From NCBI GenBank assembly GCA_014155875.1, contig JACEFZ010004137.1, forward strand, positions 27,501-91,500: a DNA stretch of 64,000 nucleotides. Reading direction: 5' to 3'. This DNA comes from Cepaea nemoralis (Eukaryota; Mollusca; Gastropoda; Stylommatophora; Helicidae). This document shows, in pieces, positions 53,036 through 63,505 of this stretch. A program made the translations under genes and the position numbers. Each line of letters starts with the position of its first letter. The first letter of the stretch is position 1. Under the pieces are notes generated by a model, which worked only from the letters and a program-made list of their open reading frames with translations, searched no databases and was not told the origin of the DNA.

Positions 53036-54734
53036 CGATCAGTTATATTACGTGAATGAAAGAAGCGAACAGTTGAGAAAATACATTCCAAAACATTTGG
53101 AAATTGAGATTCTAAAGGCATATCATGATGAGAATGGTCATCTTGGTCGTGATAAGTTAGTAAAAGCACTCAATAATAAATATTATTGGCCGAACTTATT
53201 TAGAACTGCTTGTAAATACGTCGATGCGTGTGAGAAGTGTAGGTTAAGAAATATGAAAACGATCAAATGTCCCTTACAAGATACTGACATTCCTCAGTTT
53301 CCAATGCAGAAAGTGAGCTTAGATATATCAGGTCCTCACCCTAGAACACTATCAGGGAATGTATATCTACTTCATGTCGTGGATTGCTATAGTCTCTGGC
53401 CAGAAATTTATGCGATTCCGGATAAAAGCGCAGATACCATCATTAATATTTTTCTACAGGAGTTCATACCAAGATTTAGTTGCCCACAGATCGTACTCAC
53501 AGATAATGGTAAGGAGTTTGTGAACAAGAAGTTTGAGAAGTTATTACAAGATTTGAATATAAACCATATAAAAACTTCGTATTATAGACCTTCTTCAAAT
53601 GCTAAGAATGAGAGACAACATCGAACATTGTATAACATTATAGCAAAAATTGTCGATGAACATGAAAAAGATTGGGACCTTTTCTTGGGATCTGCACTAA
53701 GCGCGATACGCACAAATCAAAATGAGGGAACAGGGTTTTCACCATTCTACTTAGTACACGGAAGAGAGCCTATACTACCAATTGACAATCTGTTAAAACC
53801 AAGACGTAAATATATGGGGGAGGATTTTCAGGAAGTTATTATACAAGAAATGCACAAAGCGCATGTAAGGTTAAGAAACAATATAATTAAAGCCAGAGAA
53901 AGACAGAAAAGGTACGCAAACAAAAATACACAATTACAGGAATTTAAAGTAGGTGATAGAGTTTATTATAAGAAGCATAGAAGAAACTCCAAATTTGATG
54001 CTCATTGGATTCCAGGTTATTATATTTTAGAAAAGTTAGGTAATGTATCATACATTATAAAGAACCAAATCACAGGACATGTAGCACGGGCACACGTGGA
54101 ACATTTAAGAAGAGATAATGAAGATAAGAGAAACAATAACAATAATAATAATTATTATTATTCAGACGACTTATATTCAGATGGACAACTCGTCAGAAGA
54201 GCTACAATACCCCCAGATTTTGGAAAAGATCCGGTACAAAGTCAATTAATAACAACACCAGTTTACGATGATACTTATGAACAGACAATACCGAAAACGT
54301 TGATGAAAGAAGAGAGGAATACGTATGATGGTTGTTATGATAGTGTTAAATCTATGGAAGAAGAGGTAACCGCTCCATTTAAAAATACCAGACAAGCAGT
54401 GAAAAGGAGAATAGAAAGACAGAGAGAAAGAGAAGTGAAAAGACAGAGGAGAATTAGAGAAAATTCATCAAGCGACGATGACATGCCACTACTCGAAAGA
54501 TCGTTAAGAAACTATGATAGACAGGTTAGATTAGATATAGAAAGGAAAAAATTAGCGGCTGCTAGCAACAGACATACAGATGAAGAAGAAGGAATGGATG
54601 AAAATTCAGAATCTAATGGAGATAGTAGCATGAAGGAAAATATTTCTCTACGAGAGGATGAAGACATTGATGTGGAGATAGCACTTATACAGAAAAATCT
54701 AGAATTACTGAAGAAATGGAGACATAGTAAATAA
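52992..54734 (+). CDS. Gypsy integrase with charged C-terminal extension
   Basis: Zinc-binding HHCC domain (HDENGHLGRDKLVKAL, CEKCRLRN, about residues 40-85). DDE core: VSLDISGPHP (first Asp), IVLTDNGKEF (second Asp), SSNAKNERQHRTLYN (Glu). A GPY/F-like module follows (FKVGDRVYYKKHRRNSKFDAHWIPGYYILEKLG). After about residue 375 comes a 200-residue tail: Asn/Tyr microsatellite-encoded run (54132-54160), an Arg-rich coil (RRIERQREREVKRQRRIRE) and an acidic end. No chromodomain is visible. The tail is unusually long for a Gypsy integrase and its role is unknown. Confidence 0.92.
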   Translation: MRTVIKKNYLVLQDDDQLYYVNERSEQLRKYIPKHLEIEILKAYHDENGHLGRDKLVKALNNKYYWPNLFRTACKYVDACEKCRLRNMKTIKCPLQDTDIPQFPMQKVSLDISGPHPRTLSGNVYLLHVVDCYSLWPEIYAIPDKSADTIINIFLQEFIPRFSCPQIVLTDNGKEFVNKKFEKLLQDLNINHIKTSYYRPSSNAKNERQHRTLYNIIAKIVDEHEKDWDLFLGSALSAIRTNQNEGTGFSPFYLVHGREPILPIDNLLKPRRKYMGEDFQEVIIQEMHKAHVRLRNNIIKARERQKRYANKNTQLQEFKVGDRVYYKKHRRNSKFDAHWIPGYYILEKLGNVSYIIKNQITGHVARAHVEHLRRDNEDKRNNNNNNNYYYSDDLYSDGQLVRRATIPPDFGKDPVQSQLITTPVYDDTYEQTIPKTLMKEERNTYDGCYDSVKSMEEEVTAPFKNTRQAVKRRIERQREREVKRQRRIRENSSSDDDMPLLERSLRNYDRQVRLDIERKKLAAASNRHTDEEEGMDENSESNGDSSMKENISLREDEDIDVEIALIQKNLELLKKWRHSK

Positions 54735-56528
54735 ATTGATAGAAAATGCTGCAGGTAGCAGGTTGAAAATTTTGTGGTTTAAAGAGGAAATTGATAATTG
54801 ATGAAATACGGTGGCTGTGAGTTACAGATAAAGTATGGAAACAGATTGGCAAATAGCTTAATTAATAGTTGTGGTGAATTGTCTTGAGGAGTAGACATGA
54901 TGTTGTATATTTTAGTAATAAGTTAGATAATATGGATGTAAATTCTCGTGTGGTCTTGAAGATGTATTGTTATTCCCATTTGATTTTAAGATTTGACTTG
55001 TTGAGTTTTCTTAATAGATAAATAATTTATTGTTAGTCCGTAAAAGTGACTAACAATGGATAGGATGTATGTCATATTATTTTGAATAATGTCTTTCTTT
55101 GAATTGGTTGATTACCTTTATTTGATATGAGGGGAAAGAAAATTTGTCTGCAAAACGTTGGGGGGTATGATATCCTGTTTTGACTTCGTTTTGGTTGGCT
55201 CATGAATTATGATTTTAGTTGAATTGTCTTGTGTATTGAATAGTATTTACCCTTGTTTACAAATAAGTTGAAAATTGTTTAAAAAAATTTTGTTCACAAG
55301 CAGTTATTATTTTGTTTAGAATAAAGAGTAATAAGACGGGGCTTTATTTAAAACCCTTCGTTCAGAAAATAGTTAACAAACGACTGAGGACTAGAAGAGA
55401 GACACATTCTCCTTATGAGTAATAAGTTGTAGTAAACATGAGTACCTAAAAACTTTGGCCTTGTGCTGATAAGAAGGCTGCTGCGCCAATCAGCGTTAAT
55501 GTTTTAGGATAGGGAGGTTAATTACATAGTGGCTATGAAGTTTTGGAAACATATGCCATACTTAGATGACGGGGTTTTATAATGGTTCCTACTCAAATAA
55601 AAGGGTTCTGGGGAGTTGAAATAGGAGCTGCATTAAGTCAGCATTGATTGAAGGTATATGGATTGGATGCCATATTATATTAAGGAATAAACGTGACTAA
55701 CGTCTATAGCGGGTGTAAAAAGAGGCTGTGATAGTTAGAAAATATAAGAAGCTGGTTAATAAAGAATGGATATTAAAGGGGCTGTAGATAGCAGTGCATA
55801 TGGTTTGGTACAGGGTTAGATATGTATATGAACAAGGATGCTTGTCATGGGATGTGAGGGGGTAAATATAGGAGCTGTGATAAACAGCGTTAATTAATTT
55901 AAAATATGTTCATGGGAAATGAACATTGTTAATATTATGGTTTCATGATGGGACATGAGACAGCTGAAATATAGTCATGGGTGTGGATGACAGCAAATTT
56001 TAGATCGACTTAATTTATAACAAACAGAGATATATGTTCATAGATCATAAGATGTGTTTTTGAAAAACTTTATTTGTAAAGTTTTTACGTTTGCAAGGGA
56101 GGTAAATGTGATTGCTTTTTGGACTACTTCTTTATGTCTTCATAACTGGGTGCGCACCCCATCTTTTCTGTCTATCCTGTGTTGTGTTGTTGATGTTGAG
56201 AGAGAATGAGAAGTTACATAACGCATGATTAGTTTCAAAGTATATACCAACGATTTTTATGAACAATAGTATATATGAAATGAAATATCCTTATGAACTG
56301 TGTTTTTAAAAAAAAATGAAACCTTGTAGGCTCAGAAACGAAGAAGAAGTATCACAGAACGTAGCGGTTAGCTATAAGAGACAAGTGGAGAATTGGACTT
56401 GAAGGAATAGAAATAAAGTTCATTGGTTAAGAGGGGGAGAAATAATATTGGCGTTAAGGTTTTAATTAGAATAAGTAGGTTAGGGGTTAAGACTTTTCAA
56501 GATAAGTCTTCTTAAAGAAAGGGAGGAA
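54735..56528 (+). other. Gypsy 3' untranslated region
   Basis: About 1.8 kb, AT-rich, with no frame above 60 codons and no envelope-like gene. It ends in the polypurine tract next to the 3' LTR. Confidence 0.75.
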
Positions 56529-56845
56529 TATAACAGAGCACCATCTCTGTTAGTAGTTTAGGAGATAGATAGTGTGAAATAGAAAAGGGTTTGGGAAATG
56601 AATAAGTGATAAATGATGCACGCGTGAGCACTATTGAACGAGTTGTTAGGGACGCTCACGCGTGACGTCGAAGATAAACATAGTTCAGTTCCAACTCAGC
56701 CTACAAACTAACCAGAGGTGTTTTGTGTTTTCAACTTGCTGTATACGTTTTTATACCTTGACTAATAAACTGACACATATACCCTTTGGCCGGAGCCTTG
56801 ACTTCATGTATGCAGTTACCTTCCGTTATGTTCAGACCTGTTACA
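56529..56845 (+). repeat. 3' LTR (317 bp)
   Basis: Same ends (TATAAC...GTTACA) and features as the 5' LTR, with four substitutions in 317 bp. Followed by the CAAG duplication and then the second half of the capsid gene. Confidence 0.95.
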
Positions 56846-57586
56846 CAAGAAATAGATATGATGGGTCGACTACACGCCGACCTTTTTGTGTAAGATCGCT
56901 ACATGATAAACGGTGTGGATGTGAAAATTAAGCTGACGCCACCCAAGCCCACCTTTAACCTCTTGGCCCCTAACGGGGCGCTTGGTTATACATCTATTAT
57001 AAAGCATGTCACACTGGTGGTTCGTAAAGCCAGACTGAATCCGGCCATCGCGCTCGCCCACGAGAAAGCCTTGCTGAGAGCCAACGCGAAATTCCCCTTC
57101 AAGCGTGTGGTGCTAAAACATTAGCTATCCTCCAGGGTATGCTATCTTACACTCAAGACAATCTATCTGTTTATAAGTCAAACGCCCACTCGCGTCGTGA
57201 TTGGACGTGTTACATTTGGTTTGACGTACCTGAACGTAACCGTCGACGGTCGAGCTGCCACCAGCAAACCGCTGACCATGGACTTTGAGCGCAAACAATA
57301 CGTACGAGCGTATTTTGGTACTAACCTAGCCATGGGGCTAGTAGGCAAAGACGCCGGCAACTCAATTGACTATAATCAATTCAAGTATAGCTATACGCTG
57401 TATGCCTTTGATCTGAGTCCCAGTTTACTGGATGTAGTTTGAGATGCCGAGGACGGGACCTTTAACACTGGAATTTAAGTTCAACACACCCACCATAGAG
57501 CCATTACAAGTCATCGTCTACGCCGAGTACGACGGTATAATTGAAGTTTCCAAGACCAGACAAGTGCTAACAGATTACGCTTCATA

Positions 57587-58074
57587 ATGAACACGCAGCA
57601 GATTACCAGAATACTACTAGCTGATCCGTATGCTCGTCGACTACAGGTCAGAGTGTGCGCTCGAGATCAGCTACCCCGACATCTAGATAGAAGCAGACCA
57701 GCGGCTTTAATTGTAAACACTGACACTAGCTATAAACCCGGTTCCCACTGGGTCGCCATGTACTACGACGGATCAGGCAAATGCGAGTACTTTGATTCAT
57801 TTGGTCTACCGCCCTTACACAGTGACCTGTACAATTTTATTGACCATCATTCAGACGCACCGCTCATGTATAATACACGGGTCTTACAAGATGTGTTAAG
57901 AAACGCCTGTGGCTTCTATGCTATCTATTTCATCCTGATGAAAATTCGTGGGTGAGCATGACCCGCATTCTCCAACCTTTTTCAAGCAAACAATGGGTCA
58001 ACGATCGGTTAGTGCGTCGCCTAGTCATGCCATACGTAATGCAGCTTAGACGCTATAACCAGTTTACACCGTAG
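57587..58074 (+). pseudogene. Polinton adenain-like cysteine protease
   Basis: Processes virion proteins, as the adenovirus protease does. MNTQQITRILLADPYA starts the frame; ALIVNTDTSYKPGSHWVAMYY carries the catalytic His, CEYFDSFGLPP the acidic residue with the typical DSFG, and LRNACGFYAIYFILM the catalytic Cys. All three residues are intact. A one-base loss near 57950 closes the phase after RGW-like codons. The last about 40 codons (MTRILQPF..., NQFTP) run in another phase to TAG at 58072-58074. Total length about 160 residues, usual for the family. The start shares its A with the capsid stop (TAATG). Confidence 0.9.
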
Positions 58075-58114
58075 TATATAAACCCGACCCAAGTACCATT
58101 AGCTCATTCTGAAG
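58075..58114 (+). promoter_or_regulatory. Core promoter (TATA and Inr) of the PC4-like gene
   Basis: TATATAAA at 58075-58082, directly after the protease stop. TCATTCT at 58104-58110 fits the initiator YYANWYY with A at 58106, 31 bp from the TATA start. The predicted leader would be only 9 nt before ATG 58115. Confidence 0.7.
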
Positions 58115-58603
58115 ATGACTACAGAACGCAACACAGCTAACTGGGTCTACCTGACTCGTAATGGTGACATTGTTAGACTAGTGGGAGATGGCGTCAAGGC
58201 TGTATTTGTCTCATCCTACAGAGGAATAACCAAGTTACACATCCGTCGATTCTTTGGTGAATCCGAGAACAGGTTTCCTGCCCCACTGGGCATGACATTT
58301 ACTCGTCAAGAATATGAACAGTTGATAGCTCTGCATCGTGAGATCCTAACTGACTTTGATAGACTCAACCAGCAACCTGTTACAGTCAGTAAACAACACA
58401 CTAACCGAAGAAAGAAAGTCCAGGACAAAAAGGGCACTAAACGAAGATACCCAAGTAAAAAGACTCTACCCAAGCAGATGTGTGATCAACCCCAGATGTT
58501 TGATGTACCCCAGATGTGTGATGTACCTCAGATGTGTGACCAATCCCAGATGTGTATCCGACAGTCAGATGTGTGTATACCAAGTTCAGATGAATGCCCA
58601 TAG
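58115..58603 (+). CDS. PC4-like ssDNA-binding/transcription cofactor with Cys repeat tail
   Basis: 162 residues, intact. The N-terminal half fits the PC4/Sub1 fold: strands VRLVGDGVKAVFVSSYRGITKLHIRRFF, a loop, then RFPAPLGMTFTRQEYEQLIAL corresponding to the PxxxGxxL-helix of PC4. Residues about 95-125 are basic (NRRKKVQDKKGTKRRYPSKK). The C-terminus has imperfect six-residue repeats (PQMCDV, PQMFDV, SQMC) encoded by an 18-bp tandem repeat, giving seven Cys in the last 40 residues. PC4-like proteins are reported in Polinton-like elements; here it may act in late transcription or on single-stranded DNA during replication. The Cys tail is unexplained. It has its own promoter and a poly(A) signal downstream. 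Confidence 0.75.
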   Translation: MTTERNTANWVYLTRNGDIVRLVGDGVKAVFVSSYRGITKLHIRRFFGESENRFPAPLGMTFTRQEYEQLIALHREILTDFDRLNQQPVTVSKQHTNRRKKVQDKKGTKRRYPSKKTLPKQMCDQPQMFDVPQMCDVPQMCDQSQMCIRQSDVCIPSSDECP

Positions 58604-59208
58604 GAGACCCAGACAATTATGTGAAGAATTAATGTGTATAAAGTTTTGAAAATAAAAAAAGAAGAAAAAAGAAAAAAAATTGCGTTATCTGGTTTGTTTC
58701 TATGTGGTGTTTCTGTGCTGCCTCTGGCAGATCATATGTGTTTCCATAGTATATTCCACAGCTACAATCAACATGAAGAAAACAACCTCGCGCACCATGA
58801 AAGACGACAACATGACAGCCAGAAAGACGACAACATGAATAAACAAGAAAGACGACAACACGAATAAACCAAGGAAAACCCATGTCAAGCATACTACTGA
58901 ATAAACCAACAAAACACATATTTTTTTTCGTTTCATAACTTTTATTTTTCCATTAATAAATTTTCGTTTCCACAATATTTGTTATTTTCACCACCATTCA
59001 ATGAAAACATGTGACTTTACACATCAGTGACATAAAGTGACACTCTTTTATTTTTCAATGATATAGACAAGTCACAAGGAAAGTACACACTTATGACCAC
59101 ATTGAGTCTTTTATTTTCACAGTACACCACAATCATAATAGAACAGAAGTAGAAAAAGGTATGGGGGAAAAAATTAAGGAAAAGGCGTATTTACATATTA
59201 TGGTTCAC
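58604..59208. terminator. Convergent gene end with poly(A) signals on both strands
   Basis: AATAAA at about 58650 on the + strand serves the PC4-like gene. TTTATT at about 59109 (AATAAA on the minus strand) lies just past the polymerase stop. AT-rich between; short frames only. ACGACAACATGA-type repeats at 58800-58865 are low-complexity. Confidence 0.6.
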
Positions 59209-62200
59209 TTATATATCTAGGGGTGATGTGGAATAATTATCTGCGTGTACTCTTTTGATGTAGAAATATGATAAAGCTTCCCTGTGTTGATAATACGTGT
59301 ACATAGAGGAATCCTGTGTCTTAAAGCCTATATTTGTCCCTCCAGTCGCTGTCTGGGTGTCAAGTACATTTAGAAAAATTTCTCTCTCTAGGTGCGTGTT
59401 GTGTTGTTTTGTCAGCCCTTTCGTGCTGGTCTTGGTATAGTCTCCAAAGCAGTGATAGCTCTTGCTGCATAAGGAGACCATCCCCTTTCCCTCATACTCT
59501 AACTTAAATAACCCAGGGGTTCTTTTGTCGAAGACTCGCTTAGCCTTACACGCAGTCACAGACTGGTACAACTCCCCTACTCCTAATAAATCCCGTTGAT
59601 GGCTATCACAGACCTCAGCCGGGAACCAGGAGCTATAGACTCTATAAAATTCTTCCTGAAGCTCCGGTCTGACGGCCTGTGCTAGGATCGGTGTGCTAAG
59701 AGCTAAATACAAGCTATCTGTGTCCATCTCACACAACTGAAAATCCTCCCTAGCTATACACCTATCTAAAAGTCATAATAAAATTCTAGCATGCGCAGCT
59801 TTGCGTACTGGTACACAAGAAGCCTATTTGCTGGGGTAGATCCCATAAGGTGGTCTTTATTCAGAGACTCTACCTCAAACACATCATCTGACAACATGGT
59901 CATTTTCTTAAACAGAGGCTGATTCACCAACTTTGACGTGCCAGCCCCGCGACAATATGAAACATTGGTGTGCTTGGCCTTGTTGGTTAACGTTTTGCCA
60001 TAGGCTGCGTTTCCCAATAGTTTCATTGTCTCGGCCTTAATGGTATAGGCCGTATTCACAGTCACCCTCACGTCTGGCATCAGACACCTCTTTACCAAAC
60101 CTTTCAAAACACTTCTCAGGATTGTACTCAATGATCTGGTATATTTTAGTGACCTCTAAACCATGTGTCAGATACCATTTAAAAAATGGTGTGGCCAATA
60201 GGATCTTTTCTCCCACATAGCTACCTATTAGAGTCAGTCTTGAGCCCTTCAACTGCTTATGGATCTCGGCATACTGCCTCATGAGTTCTCCAATATCGGC
60301 TCTAGACACATTAGTGTTTTTAAATATAGGGTCATCTCTAAAAATAGCTCTTTATACTCGTCTGGTACGTGGATGTCACACTCTATTAACCCAAACAAAG
60401 TCTCGTTTTTAACAGCCTTTATGATCTTTTCGTGCTCTAATGGCCTCGTAACGATGCCAGGGTGCGACGTATGGTAATGTGGTTTTCACAAAGCTCTTAA
60501 TGACGCTATTAGTCTTTTTTAGACTCTGCCACTCACATTCCCCACATCTCCACGACCGTGACGTTAACCTCTTCTTTCAGATACTTGCGAATTTCACGCG
60601 TGTTGGCATACAATTCTGCCAGGGGTTTAAGGCTCACCGGGTTAACAGCATGACCAATAGTCAGCACACAGTTTTCATGCCCGTGGAATAAGCACACGTG
60701 AAACTATTAGACAGTTCGATCCTTTTTAACCCATCCATCAACTCTGATGTGTCTATCTCCTAGGGACATCTCCCGCCAATTAAACTGGGATGTTAGTTCT
60801 TTACCTAGAGAGTGTTCAACCCATGCCAACCACTCTCTGCACTGGACAATATAAACTCTGGTTTTATGGGGCTTGTACCCATCTTCTGCATTTCGTATAA
60901 CAGGAAAACCCGTGGGCATGTTCTGTGTCAAAGCCCACAGATATAGAGCGTTAGCATCGTACCCTTTCACACTCTCAACTGGCTTATCCCCTCGAATCCT
61001 AGTCTTACCTACCTCATGATATCTATGATATATGATTGAGGGGCCTCCTACAATATTTTGGCTAATTTTGGTGTGCAGGTCACTCTCCTTATTGGAGCAC
61101 AGGATAAAGTAGGTGTTCTTGAGTATAGTTTTTAAACAGATACCTAAGGGTCACCCCGGGGACAGAAATGGCCTCCTTGAATATATCTACACCTAACCCT
61201 TTGTAAAAGGCCACTTATTTATCTAATGGCCCAATAAAAGGCTTCACGTCCTTATTGTTGTACCAGCGCAAAAATTCTGCCAGTGTCGACATATGGTTCT
61301 CGCTCCATACTCGTTGGCATTCATCGTATTCGGCAACTGAAATACTGGAGTTTTTCAGCTGCGAATGAAATCCCTCGTGTGGGGGAAAGCGAGTCTCCGC
61401 TAGTCTATCCAAGGAGGTGATATACTCGTAGCAAAACACCCCCGTCGTCTCTTTGATATCATACGCCGCTAAATATTTGGAATAACTAAAGCCGGGGCTA
61501 AGTAGTTTACAATGTCTAGAAATCCACCCTCCTTTTGGTGGAAATGGCCATTAAATTATTATTCCTTTTCACTACGTAGTTAAAAGGGTCATCAGTGGCA
61601 GAGTTGAAGGACTCTATCAGATAAGGCTTCACTAAATAAATGTCATACCGCCCTGAGTTGAACCCCAGCACCGGCATCTCGCGAAGGTACTCGTCTAGCC
61701 TAGCCACTAGCTTGTGTTCGTTTATAACCTCTAGGGCTGTATACACCCAATCATGTTCTTTTCGTAATTCAGTATACGCTGCATCAGCGATTTTAGTCAG
61801 ATAGTCAACCATCTTCTCACCAAGGCCTGAGGATTACCCGCTATGGTGTGGCAGACAGGGTCCGTGAAGCCTGGAATATTAGAGGCTATTGACCAACTAA
61901 GGGGGACATGTTTTCCTAAAAAATGTGAGGACTTTGTTTCCCCTGGTAAATTACTTTTCACAAAGTACGCCTCATAATCAAAGGCCGCTCTATAGGGGTA
62001 GATATAAGCAGTATCTACCTCAGACCCCAATGAGCTGATGGCTTCCCATAAGTCTCTGTCACGGAGTACACACCACCTTTATAACTGTTAACAGTTATCC
62101 CTCCATTGCAGGTCTGAATATGTCTATTCATATCCCGAAAAGTATTCCACAATTCCCACACTCACTACAACAGAATAACTTGGCTAATCTATCAAGATCA

Positions 62201-63505
62201 TTGATATACATAAAATGATCCTTATACAGTAATAACCTCATAACCTTAGGATGTTTCCCACTACTGCGAAATTTTGGGACCAAGGCCTGGGTCTCATTGA
62301 ATTCAAAAATATCTACATTTACCCCAAAGCAATTTTCTATTGCCGACTGGGCAATAAGTCTAACCCCAGGGAAACTGTCTAGCGACTCTAACTTTTGGTA
62401 TTTCTGCCACTTGTTTGCTAAACGTTTTGTTGGTTTCCTAAGATACGTCACGGGTTTTCAGCTAAAAACCACCAGACATCGAAAGAGACATAACACGTCA
62501 ATGTATGTCTTGTTGTGTGAGTCATGTTGTAAAATTTTGATGCCTTAATTGTGTCGTATGTTTGTAGGTAAGTCCTCTAAACAACAACCTATTGGGTGCT
62601 CATTTATGTGATATACATAAAAACTAGTCGCGGGGATTGTCTCTTTCATGTACTTAGTGTCAGGTCTGTTGTGTAGGGCGTAGTTAAACATGTCACTGTC
62701 CTGAACTATTTCTATAAAAGTCGTCAAAGTCGTTTTCGTGGTTAACTAGGTGGGGGACCTCGAGTTGGCTTGCATTGTTCGATGAAGAATGGTAAAATCT
62801 AAGTTCCCCTGTCTCCTTATGTCGTAAGACCATGTGGTGAGAATAATTTACTTTGAACCTGCATGTCTGACTAGTAAATATTGGTCTTACGGTCTTGGTC
62901 CAGTCAATTGGTTGTGTTGAGTCTGGCTGACTAGTAAATATTGGTCTTACGGTCTCGGTCCAGTCAATTGGTTGTGTTGTGTCTGGTCGATGAAAAAAAT
63001 TGTAGGTTAATACATATTTGTGGATGTTCTGATGTGTCCTAAGGTAGGGCCAGACGTCTCTATATTTCTGCTGGACTTTCTCGTCGCAGATGATGTCTAC
63101 GGTCTTTAGTTCTTCATCTACTTCTTCACCTGTCTCTACGATGGCTTCCTCTGTTTCCCCGTGATCAAGTTTACGCGTTTTAGTTGATTGTGTGTCTGTT
63201 GGTGCTTTTCTTTTACGTGATGTAGTGTCTGATGTTGATGGTGTAATGCCTGTAGTATCCAGTGACGATGTCTGCTGATGTGTTTTTACATGTTGTTTTA
63301 GATTGTCCTGCCTATTGTATAAGTTGCCACAGATGTGACATGTGTGCATTGTGGTAGTGTGTGCTGTCTTAATGTGGCGAGCAAGATTGGTATTTTTAGT
63401 GTATGCTTTACCACAGATAGGATAGAGAAAGACAGTATAACAAAGCAGGACTAACGAGATCTGTTGGGTTTTGTATAAACAAGCTTTATTTCGTCTTGAT
63501 GACAA
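59209..63505 (-). pseudogene. Polinton protein-primed DNA polymerase B with N-terminal C2H2 fingers
   Basis: Replicates the linear element. About 1400 codons on the minus strand, split into at least nine phases. N-terminus (63505-62693): one degenerate C2H2 finger (YPICGKAYTKNTNLARHIKTAH, first Cys position is Tyr) and one complete finger (CHICGNLYNRQDNLKQHVKTH), a basic/acidic spacer and a 60-bp internal duplication. The exonuclease has AAFDYEAYF (Exo I, about 61980) and GFNSGRYDIY (Exo II, about 61660). The polymerase has GYDANALYLWAL (motif A, about 60958), KLLGNAAYGKT (motif B, about 60020) and CEMDTDSLYLAL (motif C with catalytic DTD, about 59724). Catalytic motifs are preserved, but the frame breaks make it inactive. 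No in-frame ATG is obvious at the 5' end, so the true start is uncertain. Confidence 0.92.
62867..62990 (-). repeat. 60-bp direct duplication inside the polymerase gene
   Basis: CTGACTAGTAAATATTGGTC starts at 62867 and again at 62927. The period of 60 bp keeps the frame and duplicates a 20-residue segment with QPIDWT.TVRPIFTSQ. Only a few substitutions separate the two copies. Confidence 0.93.

Larger units (their letters stand above)
47917..56845 (+). mobile_element. Gypsy-type LTR retrotransposon inserted in the Polinton capsid gene
   Basis: 8929 bp, with 317-bp LTRs flanked by a 4-bp CAAG duplication (47913-47916 and 56846-56849). Order gag, protease, RT, RNase H, integrase defines the Gypsy (Metaviridae-like) group. 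LTRs differ at four positions (about 1.3%), so insertion is recent relative to the decay of the host Polinton. Purine-rich AAAGAAAGGGAGGAA (about 56514-56528) abuts the 3' LTR as the polypurine primer site. I find no convincing TGG-type tRNA primer site directly after the 5' LTR. Gag is nearly intact and pol has three frame breaks. Confidence 0.95.
47397..57587 (+). pseudogene. Polinton major capsid protein, split by a Gypsy element
   Basis: The two halves are 47397-47916 and 56846-57587. The first contains the typical start (HPHSSECLHSVLDLFSVPPT), GAPIEFAISCASEEYLDLFNT, NYYLHSLFSQVDGSLND and YPYRACLEATLN. The second contains GRLHADLF, INGVDVKIKL, FNLL, PTRVVIG, FERKQYVRAYFG, GYTLYAFDLSP-like and YAEYDG blocks. 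This is the double jelly-roll shell protein known from animal genomes as the F54H12.2-like family. In-frame stops lie at 47790-47792 and 56891-56893, and several frame changes follow 57120. Insertion of the LTR element after codon 173 alone would abolish it. The end forms TAATG with the protease start. Confidence 0.92.

Noticed and set aside
54735..56528. Possible envelope gene downstream of the Gypsy integrase
   Set aside because: No frame above 60 codons, no signal peptide, no membrane anchor; treated as 3' untranslated.
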